A DNA stretch of 64,000 nt from Uliginosibacterium paludis (GCF_039631355.1 NZ_JBDIVF010000012.1:20507-84506), one strand, 5' to 3'; counted from the stretch's first letter, positions 25,972 to 34,973 are shown. Program-made: numbers and translations. Notes: generated by a model not told the origin, from the sequence alone.

Positions 25972-27129
25972 ATGCTCAACTTCGATTTCCAGAACCCCAC
26001 CCGCATCGTATTCGGCAAGGACACGATCGCCCGTCTTGCTGACCTGGTGCCCGCCAGCGCCCGCGTGCTGATCCTCTACGGCGGCCAGAGCGCCGAGCGC
26101 ACCGGCACCCTTGCCGAAGTGCGCGCTGCGCTGGGAGAGCGTACCGTGTTCGAGTTCGGCGGCATCGAGCCCAACCCGGCGTTTGAAACCCTGCTGCGAG
26201 CGGTCGAACTGGTGCGCGCCGAGCAGATCGACTTTCTGCTTGCCGTGGGTGGTGGTTCGGTGATCGATGGCAGCAAGTTTGTGGCCGCGGCCGTGCCCTT
26301 TGCCGGCGACCCCTGGCAGATTCTGGAAAGCTTCGGCGGCGTGGTGCACAGCGCCTTGCCGCTGGGCGTGGTGCTGACCCTGCCGGCCACCGGCTCGGAG
26401 ATGAATCACACTTCGGTCGTCACCCGCAAAGCCACGCACACCAAGGCCTTCTTCGCCTCACCCTTCGTGGCACCGCAGTTCTCGATTCTTGATCCGGTGA
26501 AAACCTACACCCTGCCGGCGCGCCAGCTCGGCAACGGCGTGGTGGATGCCTTCGTGCATGTGGTCGAGCAGTACCTGACCTATCCGGTGGATGCCCGCGT
26601 GCAGGATCGCTTTGCCGAAGGCTTGCTGCAGACGCTGATCGAGATCGGGCCGAAGGTGGTGCACGAGCCGGCGGACTACGACTCGCGCGCCAACCTGATG
26701 TGGGCGGCCACCATGGCGCTCAACGGCCTCATCGCCACCGGTGTGCCGCAGGACTGGGCCACCCACATCATCGGCCACGAATTGACTGCGCTGCACGGCA
26801 TGGACCACGGCCAGACCCTCGCCGTGCTGCTGCCCTCGATGCTGGAACTGCGTCGCGAAGCCAAGCGCGAAAAGCTGCTGCAGTACGCCGCGCGCGTCTG
26901 GCAGATCACTGCCGGCAGTGATGACGAACGCATCGATCTGGCGATTGCCCGGACCCGTGCCTTCTTCGAAAGCCTGGGTGTGGCCACACGGCTTTCCGCC
27001 TATGGCGTGAGCGCAGACGCAGTCGATGCGCTGGTCGCCGCCGTGGAAGCGCACGGCATGGTGAGCCTGGGCGAGCACGGCGACGTGACCCCGGCGCTGA
27101 CCCGCAAGGTGTACGAAGCCAGCCTCTGA
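25972..27129 (+). CDS. yqhD: iron-containing alcohol dehydrogenase, YqhD type
   Basis: 385 residues from ATG 25972, very near E. coli YqhD in length. Its start LNFDFQNPTRIVFGKDTIAR is the YqhD signature. Cofactor motif GGGSVIDGSKF and metal-binding HIIGHELTALHGMDHGQTL are present, with Asp in GNGVVDAFVHVVEQYL. YqhD is an NADPH-dependent reductase that removes short-chain and lipid-peroxidation aldehydes (acrolein, methylglyoxal). It is first in a run of four co-directional genes (quinone oxidoreductase, DUF1330, flavodoxin-like) opposite a LysR regulator. Confidence 0.95.
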   Translation: MLNFDFQNPTRIVFGKDTIARLADLVPASARVLILYGGQSAERTGTLAEVRAALGERTVFEFGGIEPNPAFETLLRAVELVRAEQIDFLLAVGGGSVIDGSKFVAAAVPFAGDPWQILESFGGVVHSALPLGVVLTLPATGSEMNHTSVVTRKATHTKAFFASPFVAPQFSILDPVKTYTLPARQLGNGVVDAFVHVVEQYLTYPVDARVQDRFAEGLLQTLIEIGPKVVHEPADYDSRANLMWAATMALNGLIATGVPQDWATHIIGHELTALHGMDHGQTLAVLLPSMLELRREAKREKLLQYAARVWQITAGSDDERIDLAIARTRAFFESLGVATRLSAYGVSADAVDALVAAVEAHGMVSLGEHGDVTPALTRKVYEASL

Positions 27130-27155
27130 ACCCCTTCATGACAGAGGAGCGTGCC

Positions 27156-28124
27156 ATGCAGCGCGTCATCGTCAAGGCGCTCGGCGGACCCGAGCACATG
27201 GCTGTCGAATCCTTTTCCGATCCGGCTTTGCCCGCCGCGGGCGAGGTGCTGGTCGAGGTGGAAGCGGCCGGCGTGAATTTTCTCGACATCAATCTGCGCA
27301 AGGGCGCCGGCGTGCATGCCGTGCCGGCGCCTTTCACCCCGGGCCTCGAAGGCGTGGGGCGGGTGCGCGCGGTGGGCGAGGGCGTGGCCCTGCAGCCCGG
27401 ACAGCGCGTGGCGTGGATGAATGCGCGCGGCTCTTACGCCAGCCAGATCGTGCTGCGCGCCGAGCTGCTGGTGGCGGTGCCCGAAGCGCTCGCCCTGCCG
27501 CAGGCGCTGATTTTCCAGGCCATGACGGCGCAATATCTGGCGAAAGAATACCGCGCCATCCAGACCGGCGACCGCGTGCTGGTGCATGCCGCCGCCGGCG
27601 GTGTCGGGCAGATTCTGGTGCAGTGGCTCAAGCATCTGGGCGCCTGGGTGGTGGGCACCGTTTCCAGCGAGGAAAAGGCTGGCGTGGCGCGCGCAGCCGG
27701 CGCGGATGCGGTGATCAATTACGGCCGCGACTACCGTTTCCTCGATGAACTGATGGCGCTCACCGAGGGGCGTGGCGTTGATCTTGCCTTCGATTCGATC
27801 GGCGCCGCCACGTTTGCCAGCACGGTGAAGGGGCTTGCGCGGGGCGGCATGGCGGTGAGCTTTGGCGTGTCCTCCGGGCCGGCGCCGGCCATCAACCCGG
27901 GCGAGCTGATCGTGCCCTGCACGCGCATCGCGGCCGGTTCGGTGTTCAGCTACATCACCGAACCAGGCGAATTCCAGCGCCGTGCGGCAAGCATTTTCGA
28001 CGGCCTGCAGGCCGGCTGGCTGCGCATGCCGGAGGCCACGGCCTATCCGCTGGCGCAAGCGGCAGACGCCCACCGCGCCATCGAGAGCCGCCTCACCCAC
28101 GGCAAGCTCTACCTCGTGCCCTGA
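27156..28124 (+). CDS. NADPH:quinone oxidoreductase (zinc-independent MDR family)
   Basis: 322 residues from ATG 27156, preceded by GAGGAG. It is a medium-chain dehydrogenase of the QOR type: N-terminal GroES-like fold (VEAAGVNFLDINLRKGAG), and the NADPH motif VLVHAAAGGVGQILVQWLKH. Structural-zinc cysteines are absent, as in QOR. It reduces quinones or alpha,beta-unsaturated carbonyls. It is 26 bp after yqhD, forming part of a carbonyl detoxification operon. Confidence 0.94.
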   Translation: MQRVIVKALGGPEHMAVESFSDPALPAAGEVLVEVEAAGVNFLDINLRKGAGVHAVPAPFTPGLEGVGRVRAVGEGVALQPGQRVAWMNARGSYASQIVLRAELLVAVPEALALPQALIFQAMTAQYLAKEYRAIQTGDRVLVHAAAGGVGQILVQWLKHLGAWVVGTVSSEEKAGVARAAGADAVINYGRDYRFLDELMALTEGRGVDLAFDSIGAATFASTVKGLARGGMAVSFGVSSGPAPAINPGELIVPCTRIAAGSVFSYITEPGEFQRRAASIFDGLQAGWLRMPEATAYPLAQAADAHRAIESRLTHGKLYLVP

Positions 28125-28168
28125 GCCGCGACACCTTCCCTCCCCCCCAACAACAAGGAACTCCGGCC

Positions 28169-28465
28169 ATGAGCCAGCCCGCTTACTTCGTCATCGACGT
28201 GAAGATCCACAATCCTGACGCCATCAAGCCCTATCAGGAACAGGTGGCCGCTACCTACAAGCCCTTCGGCGGCGAACGCATCGTTGCCGGCGGCGTTGCC
28301 GAATCGATTGAGGGCGCACCGCCGCTCGGGCGCATCGTGATCCTGCGTTTCCCCAGCCTCGAACTCGCCCACGCCTGGCACGACTCCCCGGCCTACCAGG
28401 CCATCCTCGGCCATCGCCTTGCGGCCGCCGAGAGCCACGCTTATTTCGTCGAAGGCATTGCCTGA
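28169..28465 (+). CDS. DUF1330 protein
   Basis: 98 residues, a dimeric alpha-beta barrel fold. Family marks are AYFVIDVKIHNPDAIKPYQE, GGERIVAGGVAESIEG and PSLELAHAWHDSPAYQAIL. The biochemical role of DUF1330 is not known. It lies between the quinone oxidoreductase and the flavodoxin-like reductase in the same orientation, suggesting a shared detoxification job. Confidence 0.9.
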   Translation: MSQPAYFVIDVKIHNPDAIKPYQEQVAATYKPFGGERIVAGGVAESIEGAPPLGRIVILRFPSLELAHAWHDSPAYQAILGHRLAAAESHAYFVEGIA

Positions 28466-28519
28466 GCCATCCCGATTGCCGCCCTCAACCCCTCCCCCGA
28501 TTACACAAGGACATTCATC

Positions 28520-29044
28520 ATGAAAACACTCGTCATCGCTTCCCATCCCTATCCTGACCAGTCTGTTGTCATCAAGGCGCTGCAGCGGAGCGCAGCCAGC
28601 CTGGCGGACGTGGAAGTGCGCAATCTCGAAGCACTCTACGGCAACGATTCCGCCGCTTTCGACATCGCCGCCGAGCAGGCAGCGGTCGAGGCCGCCGAGC
28701 GCATCGTGTTCCTGTTTCCGATCCACTGGTTCAACCTCACGCCCATGCTCAAGGCCTACATGAACCAGGTCTGGACCTATGGCTGGGCGTTCGGCCCAAA
28801 CGGCACGGCGCTCAAGGGGCGCGAGCTGCTCGCGGTAGTTACCGCCGGCGCCACGGCCTTCACCTACTCGGCCGAAGGCCTGATCCAGAGCACGATTGAA
28901 GACGTGCTCACGCCGCTCAAGGCAAGTGCGCTGTATGTGGGCATGCGCTATGCCGAGCCGCTGGCCTTCTACGAGGCGATGGGTGCTGCGGGCGATAAGC
29001 TCGAGGGATTCGTCGGCCGCTTCACCGGCGCACTCGCGGGCTGA
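28520..29044 (+). CDS. flavodoxin-like NAD(P)H oxidoreductase (KefF/MdaB type)
   Basis: 174 residues. The flavodoxin-like fold of the NQO1/KefF family is recognisable: KTLVIASHPYPDQSVVIKAL at the FMN-phosphate site, EAAERIVFLFPIHWFNLTPM, and KAYMNQVWTYGWAFGPNG. It probably carries out two-electron reduction of quinones with FMN and NAD(P)H. Last gene of the yqhD run; about 55 bp separate it from DUF1330. Confidence 0.92.
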   Translation: MKTLVIASHPYPDQSVVIKALQRSAASLADVEVRNLEALYGNDSAAFDIAAEQAAVEAAERIVFLFPIHWFNLTPMLKAYMNQVWTYGWAFGPNGTALKGRELLAVVTAGATAFTYSAEGLIQSTIEDVLTPLKASALYVGMRYAEPLAFYEAMGAAGDKLEGFVGRFTGALAG

Positions 29045-29150
29045 GGGCTGGCCCGGACACGGCACCGCATGTCATCCGGATACGGGGCCGGGCTGAGATG
29101 GCGGGCGGGCAGCGACGACGATGCCTGTCGTCTCCGTCCGCCCGATCGCA

Positions 29151-29489
29151 TCAGGAGAGTGCGACGAACACCTTGCCGTCTTCGACCCGCACGCGATGCG
29201 GCATCACGGAGTGCTCGGGGGATTCGAGACAGGTGCCCGTTCGCAGATTGAAGTGGTTCTTGTAGATCGGCGAGGCCACGACGAGATGCTCGCCGAGATT
29301 GCCGACCAGACCGCGCGAGAGCACCGAGGCACCGGATTTCGGATCAATGTTGTCGATCGCGAAGAACTCCTCGGCGCCGATGCGGAACACCGCTACATGG
29401 CGCCCCAGCACGCGGGCAGCTACGCCGGTGCCGGGCAGGATGTCATCGACCGCGCACACGGCGCTCCATTCGGGGATTGCTGCTGTCAT
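29151..29489 (-). CDS. nirD: nitrite reductase small subunit NirD
   Basis: 112 residues; Rieske-like NirD fold (VCAVDDILPGTGVAARVLGR, then AVFRIGAEEFFAIDNIDPKS). NirD members usually lack the full Rieske cysteines, and here only an isolated Cys is present. It partners NirB in NADH-dependent assimilatory reduction of nitrite to ammonium in the cytoplasm. The start lies 20 nt after the nirB stop, so the two are co-transcribed. Confidence 0.95.
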   Translation of the reverse strand: MTAAIPEWSAVCAVDDILPGTGVAARVLGRHVAVFRIGAEEFFAIDNIDPKSGASVLSRGLVGNLGEHLVVASPIYKNHFNLRTGTCLESPEHSVMPHRVRVEDGKVFVALS

Positions 29490-29509
29490 GAAAACGTGTC
29501 CTCTGGTAT

Positions 29510-32041
29510 TCAGGCCGTGACCGGGTGGGGGGAGGCTTCTGCCTGCTCGTCAGCGCGTGCCGGCCGGATCTGACCGCGCTCCTTCACGAACAGGATGCGT
29601 TCGTCATGGCCGGCATCGTTCACGAAGCTGCGGAAGCGCTTGCGGGTTTCCGGATCGGTGACCGCGCTCTTCCACTCGCACTGGTAGGTGTCGACCACAT
29701 GCTGCATCTGTGCTTCGAGTTCGTCGCCGATGCCCAGCGAATCGGCGATCAGCACCTCCTTCAGATAATCGAGCCCGCCTTCGAGGTTTTCGCGCCAGGT
29801 GCTGGTGCGTTGCAGGCGGTCTGCCGTCTTCACATAGAACATCAGGAAGCGGTCGATCAGGCTGATCAGCGCGTCCTTTGACAGGTCTGACGCGATCAGC
29901 TCGGCATGGCGCGGCTTCATGCCGCCGTTGCCGCAGACATAGAGGTTCCAGCCCTTTTCGGTAGCAATGACGCCGACATCCTTGCCCTGTGCTTCGGCGC
30001 ACTCCCGCGTGCAGCCGGAGACGCCGAACTTGATCTTGTGCGGTGCGCGCAGGCCCTTGTAGCGGTTCTCCAGCTCCACCGCGAGGCCGACCGAGTCATC
30101 CACGCCATAGCGGCACCAGGTGGAGCCGACGCAGCTCTTCACCGTGCGCAGCGCCTTGCCGTAGGCGTGCCCCGATTCGAAGCCGGCGGCGATCAGCTCT
30201 TCCCAGATGAAGGGCAGCTGCTCGACACGGGCGCCGAACATGTCGACCCGCGCGCCACCGGTGACCTTGGTGTAGAGACCGTATTTCTTGGCGACCATGC
30301 CCACCGCGATGAGGCCGTCCGGCGTCACTTCGCCGCCCGGCATGCGCGGCACCACCGAATAGGTGCCATCCTTCTGGATGTTGCCGAGGAAGTAGTCGTT
30401 GGAATCCTGCAGGCTGGCGAGCTCGCCCTTGAGCACGAAGTCGTTCCAGCAGGAGGCGAAGATGCTGGCCGCCGTCGGCTTGCAGATGTCGCAGCCCAGC
30501 CCCTTGCCGTGCTTCGCGAGCAGATCGGCGAAGCTCCTGATCTGGCCCACGCGGATCAGGTGATAGAGCTCCTGGCGCGAGTAGGGGAAGTGTTCGCAGA
30601 GGTGATTGTTCACCTCCATGCCCAGCCGGCTCATTTCGGCCTTCATGACCTGCGTCACCAGCGGTACGCAGCCGCCGCAGGTGCCGCCGGCCTTGTTGCA
30701 GGCCTTCATGCCGGCAACGGTGGTGACGCCTTCGGCCACCGCTGCGCAGATCTGGCCCTTGGTCACGTTGTTGCAGGAACAGATCTGGGCGCTGTCGGGC
30801 AGGGCCTCCACGCCGAGGCCCGGCTTGGCCTTGCCGTCGGACGCAGGCAGGATCAGGAATTCCGGATCGGCCGGCAGCGCGATGCGGTTCAGCGCCATCT
30901 GCAGCAGCGTGCCGTATTCGTCTGCATTGCCGATCAGCACGGCGCCCAGCAGCAGCTTGCCGTCAGCACTGGTCACGATCTTCTTGTAGATCTGCTTGGC
31001 TTCGTCGGCATAGCGGAAGCTGCGGCAGCCCGGCGTCTTGCCCTGGGCGTCGCCGATGCTGGCGACATCCACGCCCATCAGCTTGAGCTTGGTGCTCATG
31101 TCGGCGCCGGCGAAGACGGCGGTGGCGTCACCGGCAATATGGCGGGCGGCGATGCGGGCCATGTCGTAGCCGGGGGCGACCAGGCCGAAGAGCTGATCGC
31201 GCCAGCTGGCACATTCGCCAATGGCATACAGGTCGTGATCGCTGGTGCGGCAGTGGTCATCAATTGCGAAGCCGCCGCGCGCGCCGACCGGCAGCGCATT
31301 TTCGCGGGCGAGTTCATCGCGCGGACGGATGCCGGCCGAGAACACGATCATGTCGGCCTCGAGGTGGGTGTCGTCGGAGAACACCATGCGATGCCGCGCG
31401 GTGAGGCCGTCGGTGATCTTCACCGTGCTGCGGCTGGTGTGCACCTGCACGCCCAGTGCCTCGATCCTGTTGCGCAGGATGCGGCCGCCTTCGTCATCCA
31501 CCTGCACCGTCATCAGCCGCGGCGCGAACTCCACCACATGGGTTTCCAGCCCGAGGTCACGCAGCGCCTTGGCACATTCGAGCCCGAGCAGCCCGCCGCC
31601 CACCACCACACCGCTGCGCGAGATGGCGCCGGCCGCCTTCATCGCTTCCAGATCCTCGATGGTGCGATAGACGAAGCACTGCTCGCGGTCCTTGCCGGCC
31701 ACCGGCGGCACGAAGGGATAGGAGCCGGTGGCGATCACCAGCTTGTCATAGGGCAGCACTTCACCATGCTGGGTCGTGACCGTTTTCGCACGGCGATCGA
31801 TGCCGGCCACCCGCGTGCCCAGGCGCAGCGTGAAGCCGCTTGCTTCGAAGAAGCCGGGGCTGACCAGCGAAAGGTCTTCGGCGCTCTTGCCGGAGAAGAA
31901 TTCGGAGAGGTGGACGCGATCATAGGCCGGACGCGGCTCTTCGCAGAGCACGCTTACTTCGGCGCCGGGGATCTGGAGCTGGTGCAGTTCTTCGAGGAAC
32001 TTGTGGCCCACCATGCCGTGGCCAACAACAAGGATCTTCAT
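29510..32041 (-). CDS. nirB: nitrite reductase large subunit NirB
   Basis: 843 residues from ATG 32041. Domains in order: FAD/NAD(P)-binding reductase (KILVVGHGMVGHKFLEEL, GGGLLGLECAKALRDLGLET); BFD-like [2Fe-2S] (CSCNNVTKGQIC, CNKAGGTCGGC); then the sulfite/nitrite reductase ferredoxin-like and siroheme-[4Fe-4S] domain (CVGSTWC, FGVSGCTREC). It reduces nitrite to ammonium with NADH. The long leader carries a sigma-54-like promoter and tandem hexaloop hairpins, the usual set-up for nitrogen-limited, nitrate-induced control. No nitrate reductase or transporter gene is in the window. Confidence 0.96.
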   Translation of the reverse strand: MKILVVGHGMVGHKFLEELHQLQIPGAEVSVLCEEPRPAYDRVHLSEFFSGKSAEDLSLVSPGFFEASGFTLRLGTRVAGIDRRAKTVTTQHGEVLPYDKLVIATGSYPFVPPVAGKDREQCFVYRTIEDLEAMKAAGAISRSGVVVGGGLLGLECAKALRDLGLETHVVEFAPRLMTVQVDDEGGRILRNRIEALGVQVHTSRSTVKITDGLTARHRMVFSDDTHLEADMIVFSAGIRPRDELARENALPVGARGGFAIDDHCRTSDHDLYAIGECASWRDQLFGLVAPGYDMARIAARHIAGDATAVFAGADMSTKLKLMGVDVASIGDAQGKTPGCRSFRYADEAKQIYKKIVTSADGKLLLGAVLIGNADEYGTLLQMALNRIALPADPEFLILPASDGKAKPGLGVEALPDSAQICSCNNVTKGQICAAVAEGVTTVAGMKACNKAGGTCGGCVPLVTQVMKAEMSRLGMEVNNHLCEHFPYSRQELYHLIRVGQIRSFADLLAKHGKGLGCDICKPTAASIFASCWNDFVLKGELASLQDSNDYFLGNIQKDGTYSVVPRMPGGEVTPDGLIAVGMVAKKYGLYTKVTGGARVDMFGARVEQLPFIWEELIAAGFESGHAYGKALRTVKSCVGSTWCRYGVDDSVGLAVELENRYKGLRAPHKIKFGVSGCTRECAEAQGKDVGVIATEKGWNLYVCGNGGMKPRHAELIASDLSKDALISLIDRFLMFYVKTADRLQRTSTWRENLEGGLDYLKEVLIADSLGIGDELEAQMQHVVDTYQCEWKSAVTDPETRKRFRSFVNDAGHDERILFVKERGQIRPARADEQAEASPHPVTA

Positions 32042-32114
32042 CTCGGTATCACTCTTCCCGTTCCGGAAGGACCTCGGCGATACCGGACCCGGCGCTGTGC
32101 CGGAACCTGCTGAA

Positions 32115-32201
32115 GCCTCCGCAGAACAATGCTTGCTGACGGATTGGAAATGCCGGAGGCAGGATCGGCCCTGCATTCCGGATTCCGCCCACGTTGGCGG
32201 A
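32115..32201 (-). promoter_or_regulatory. candidate ANTAR-type antitermination leader of nirBD (two hexaloop hairpins)
   Basis: On the nirB mRNA, hairpin P1 (32184-32201) has a 6-bp stem TCCGCC/GGCGGA and hexaloop AACGTG, with A at loop position 1 and G at 4. After 9 nt, P2 (32159-32174) has a 5-bp stem GCAGG/CCTGC and hexaloop GCCGAT (G at position 4). A later 7-bp helix pairs GCCTCCG (32154-32160) with CGGAGGC (32115-32121) and shares 2 nt with P2, so the two compete. NasR/NasT ANTAR proteins bind such paired hexaloops. No strong U-run is seen. Confidence 0.55.
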
Positions 32202-32248
32202 GGCTTGTGCCCGACACGGCTGTGCGTCGGAGCAATACGCTGAAAATC

Positions 32249-32265
32249 AAGCAGGAAGCGTGCCG
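32249..32265 (-). promoter_or_regulatory. candidate sigma-54 promoter for nirBD
   Basis: Minus strand reads CGGCACG-CTTC-CTGCT: the -24 GG and -12 GC are correctly spaced (10 nt between them), with one mismatch in each box. Predicted start about 32239, some 200 nt before nirB. Two GCACCA half-sites (32343-32348, 32363-32368) lie near -105 to -130, the usual NtrC zone, but no full NtrC palindrome is seen. Confidence 0.5.
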
Positions 32266-32694
32266 CATGCTCCGATCGGAGTGAAACCCTTGCAGCACAA
32301 GCCTTCTGCCTGAACCTGCCGCCGCCAGCGCTCGTGCGGCGGGCACCAAATCCGGTCACGCTGCACCAGCGCAAGGCGGCGAGGCGAGGGCGGGCAGTCA
32401 GGACGCGGATGCTCGTTTCAGGCCGGGCGGACAGGTGGCGCGGCGCCTGGTCGCTTGTTTGGTACGAAAAAACGACAAATCTATCTAATTGATTGAATTG
32501 ATAAAAATGACGACGAAGGCCTCTGGTCAGACCTGGCGGACCTTCAGAGCCGCCTGCGCTTGAGGTCGCGGGCTGTGGAATTTCAAATCCGGAGCGCGAC
32601 AGAAAGCCCCCGCCCGAGGGGCATGGACGCCATTCCGGCCGGCTGCCGGACAGGCCCGGGCCGCGGTCCCGTTTCCCTCAAGAGAGTACAAGCC
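32266..32694. other. intergenic region between divergent nirB and amylase genes
   Basis: The left part is the nirB upstream region. An AT-rich stretch at 32460-32515, just before the amylase gene, is the likely amylase promoter area, though no strict -35/-10 pair is convincing. AGAGAG is the only ribosome-site-like sequence before ATG 32695. No small gene is seen. Confidence 0.4.
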
Positions 32695-34116
32695 ATGAAA
32701 CTGAAAAAACTGATGATGGATCTCGCTGTGCTGCTGGCCGGACTGTGCGGCGTGGCACCCGCCGCGCGAGCCGATGTGATCCTGCACGCTTTCGAATGGC
32801 GCTATGACCTCGTCACCGTACGCGCTGCCACGATCCAGTCTTCCGGATTCAAGGCGGTGCTGGTCGCGCCCCCGCTCAAGAGCGCTGCCAGCAACGGTGC
32901 CTGGTGGATGCGCTACCAGCCGCAGGACTACCGGGTGATCGACAACTACCGAGGCAACCGGCAGCAGTTCGAGGCCATGGTGAAGGAACTCGCTTCACGC
33001 GGCATTGCCGTTTATGCCGATGTCGTGCTTAACCAGATGGCGGAGGAGCGTAACAACTCGACGACTTTTCCGGGTACGAACGCACTGGCGGCCTACGCAT
33101 CGAATGCCACTTACTGGAACAATCAGAAGCTCTTCGGCGATCTGACGAAAAACCTCTTCACCGCCAGCGATTTCCACGATCCGCTCTGCATTACCAACTG
33201 GTATGACACCAGCGAAGTGATCCGCGGCCGCATCAGTTGCAGCACCTCGCCCGGCCTGCCGGACCTGAAGGATACGGTGCCGGGAGAAAACCACGTGAAT
33301 GACAGTCGCATGAGTTACCTGCGTGCTCTCAAGGCACTTGGCGTGAAGGGCTTTCGCATTGATGCGGCCAAGCACATGCCCAACGGCGCGATCGGCTACT
33401 TCTTTGCCGATGACGTGCGCAAGGATGCTTTCATCTTTGGTGAGATCATCACCGATGGCGGTGTCGGCAATGCGGAGTACGACCTCTTTCTCGCGCCCTA
33501 CCTGAGTCAGTTGCCGCAGCAGTTCCGCGCCTATGACTTCCCGCTGCTGGCGACCGTCCGCAAGGCTTTCGCGTCTGGCGGCAGCCTCGCTGCACTGGCG
33601 CAACCGGATGCCACTGGCAAGGCGCTGGCCGATGCGCGTGCGGTGAGCGTGGTGGTGACACACGATATTCCATACAACGATGTCTTCCGGCACCAGATCA
33701 TGGATGCGACCGACGAAAAGCTGGCTTATGCCTACATTCTGGGGCGCAAGGACGGGGTGCCGATGGTTTTCGACGACGGTTACGAGGGGCGTGTCGATGG
33801 TGGTCGCTGGGTCAGCCAGTACATCGCCTCGCATATCAAGGCCGGCGTGAAATTCCATGAGAAAGTACTGGGCCAGCCGTATGAGGTACTCGCGTCGAGC
33901 GATTGCGCACTGCTCTTCCGGCGTGGCAAGGAAGGCATCGTCGGCATCAACAAGTGCGGCAGTGCGACCAGCTTCACCGTGAATACCTCGGAGAAGTTCT
34001 ACTGGTACCGCAACTACCGTGACGTACTGACCGACGCCAATGCCATCAACATCGGCGCCAGCAGCTATCGCTTCACGCTGCCGGCCCGCACGGCGCGCAT
34101 GTGGCTGCCGGAGTAA
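32695..34116 (+). CDS. secreted alpha-amylase (GH13)
   Basis: 473 residues from ATG 32695. The signal peptide is MKLKKLMMDLAVLLAGLCGV with cleavage near ARA-D. The GH13 barrel motifs are visible: YADVVLNQM (region I), GFRIDAAKHMP with the nucleophile Asp (region II), FIFGEIITDG with the acid Glu (region III), and VVTHDIPYND (region IV, where His-Asp replaces the usual NHD). A short C-terminal beta domain follows (FYWYRNYRDVL, LPARTARMWLP). It should cut alpha-1,4-glucans outside the cytoplasm. A decayed copy of its last ~130 bp lies at 36663-36801. Confidence 0.92.
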   Translation: MKLKKLMMDLAVLLAGLCGVAPAARADVILHAFEWRYDLVTVRAATIQSSGFKAVLVAPPLKSAASNGAWWMRYQPQDYRVIDNYRGNRQQFEAMVKELASRGIAVYADVVLNQMAEERNNSTTFPGTNALAAYASNATYWNNQKLFGDLTKNLFTASDFHDPLCITNWYDTSEVIRGRISCSTSPGLPDLKDTVPGENHVNDSRMSYLRALKALGVKGFRIDAAKHMPNGAIGYFFADDVRKDAFIFGEIITDGGVGNAEYDLFLAPYLSQLPQQFRAYDFPLLATVRKAFASGGSLAALAQPDATGKALADARAVSVVVTHDIPYNDVFRHQIMDATDEKLAYAYILGRKDGVPMVFDDGYEGRVDGGRWVSQYIASHIKAGVKFHEKVLGQPYEVLASSDCALLFRRGKEGIVGINKCGSATSFTVNTSEKFYWYRNYRDVLTDANAINIGASSYRFTLPARTARMWLPE

Positions 34117-34550
34117 GCGGGGCTCAATCCATCGCTTCGACAAGATGGGCCCGGTTGGCGGGCGCCGGATAGGGATCGGGCCAGTATTCCAGCAGGTGGC
34201 TGATCCGCCCTTCGCGGATCGTGAAGAAGGAGATTGCGGTGGCTGACTGAACGCCGTCAGTGATCGCGACTTCGCTGACTACCCCGGCCTCCGAGCCGAT
34301 CAGGCGGCGGATCTCGAATTGCCAGGGCCCGTGCGCCGGATACTCCTGATTGAGCCGTGCGAAGCGCTCGGCGCCCCGCACCCGCTCGCGTGACTGGGGC
34401 CACTCGAGGATGAAGTCCGGCGCGAGCACCGCGGCCACGCTCGAAAAATCATTGTTCGCCATCAGGCACCATAATTCGTGGACGGTGGTACTGATGGGAG
34501 CCGGGTATGACACTGAGGTGTTGTCCTGCGTTGGTCTGCCTGCTGACAAG
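33973..34550. repeat. direct repeat unit A (amylase 3' end + NTF2 copy 1)
   Basis: About 570 bp that recur at 36663-37240 in the same orientation with roughly 85-90% identity by eye. The unit includes the amylase tail, the 7-bp gap and the whole NTF2 gene. Confidence 0.85.
34124..34513 (-). CDS. NTF2/SnoaL-like protein, copy 1
   Basis: 129 residues from GTG 34513, chosen because copy 2 (36810-37196) begins with ATG at the same place (VSYPAPIS versus MTYPDPIS). A single NTF2-like cone domain: ELWCLMANNDFSSVAAVLAP, DFILEWPQSRERVRGAERFA, ATAISFFTIREGRISHLLEY. About 90% identical to copy 2. SnoaL-like proteins may be isomerases, hydrolases or ligand binders; the function is unknown. It converges with the amylase gene, 7 bp apart. 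Confidence 0.85.
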   Translation of the reverse strand: MSYPAPISTTVHELWCLMANNDFSSVAAVLAPDFILEWPQSRERVRGAERFARLNQEYPAHGPWQFEIRRLIGSEAGVVSEVAITDGVQSATAISFFTIREGRISHLLEYWPDPYPAPANRAHLVEAMD

Positions 34551-34973
34551 GATTTCGACCGAATCACCGGGTTTCCGCGGGAATCCGGCGGCACCGGCCC
34601 CTGTCACGCTGCAGCAGCACAAGGAGGGCGGGAAAGAGCCCTGACCGGGCAACTCGGGCTTGTCCCGATCCCGCAGCAAGCAGGGTGTGGCCGGATTCGC
34701 GAAAGGGACGGGGTGCGGCAAGGTGGCTGGAATGCTCTGGCCTGGCTGCGGATCTGGCTGGGCGGGCGGCCACCTGACTCCAGGCTCTCGTGCTCTCGGG
34801 CCGTGACGCTGATGGATCCCGGTTCGTTCTCAAGTGCACGTAAGCGATGCCGACCTGATGCGGGCAGGCCGATTGCGACAATGGTGCGGGCGGCTTGCGG
34901 CTGGCGACGATCAGCGACATGGCCGGCCAACGCATGAGGATAATGTCAGCTTCCATTTCCACTGACCTTCCCC
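34514..34973. other. intergenic region between NTF2 copy 1 and the TPM gene
   Basis: About 460 bp. The first ~35 bp still resemble the flank of NTF2 copy 2 (GTCTGC..GCTG segments). The rest has only low-quality open frames on either strand. I see no clear promoter for the TPM gene. Confidence 0.4.

Noticed and set aside
29906..32113. 735-residue open frame on the plus strand
   Set aside because: Antisense to nirB; low-complexity Gly/Ala/His text.
32485..32515. TTGATTGAATTGAT as an FNR/CRP-type site before the amylase gene
   Set aside because: The two TTGAT units are direct, not inverted, repeats, so it does not fit TTGAT-N4-ATCAA.
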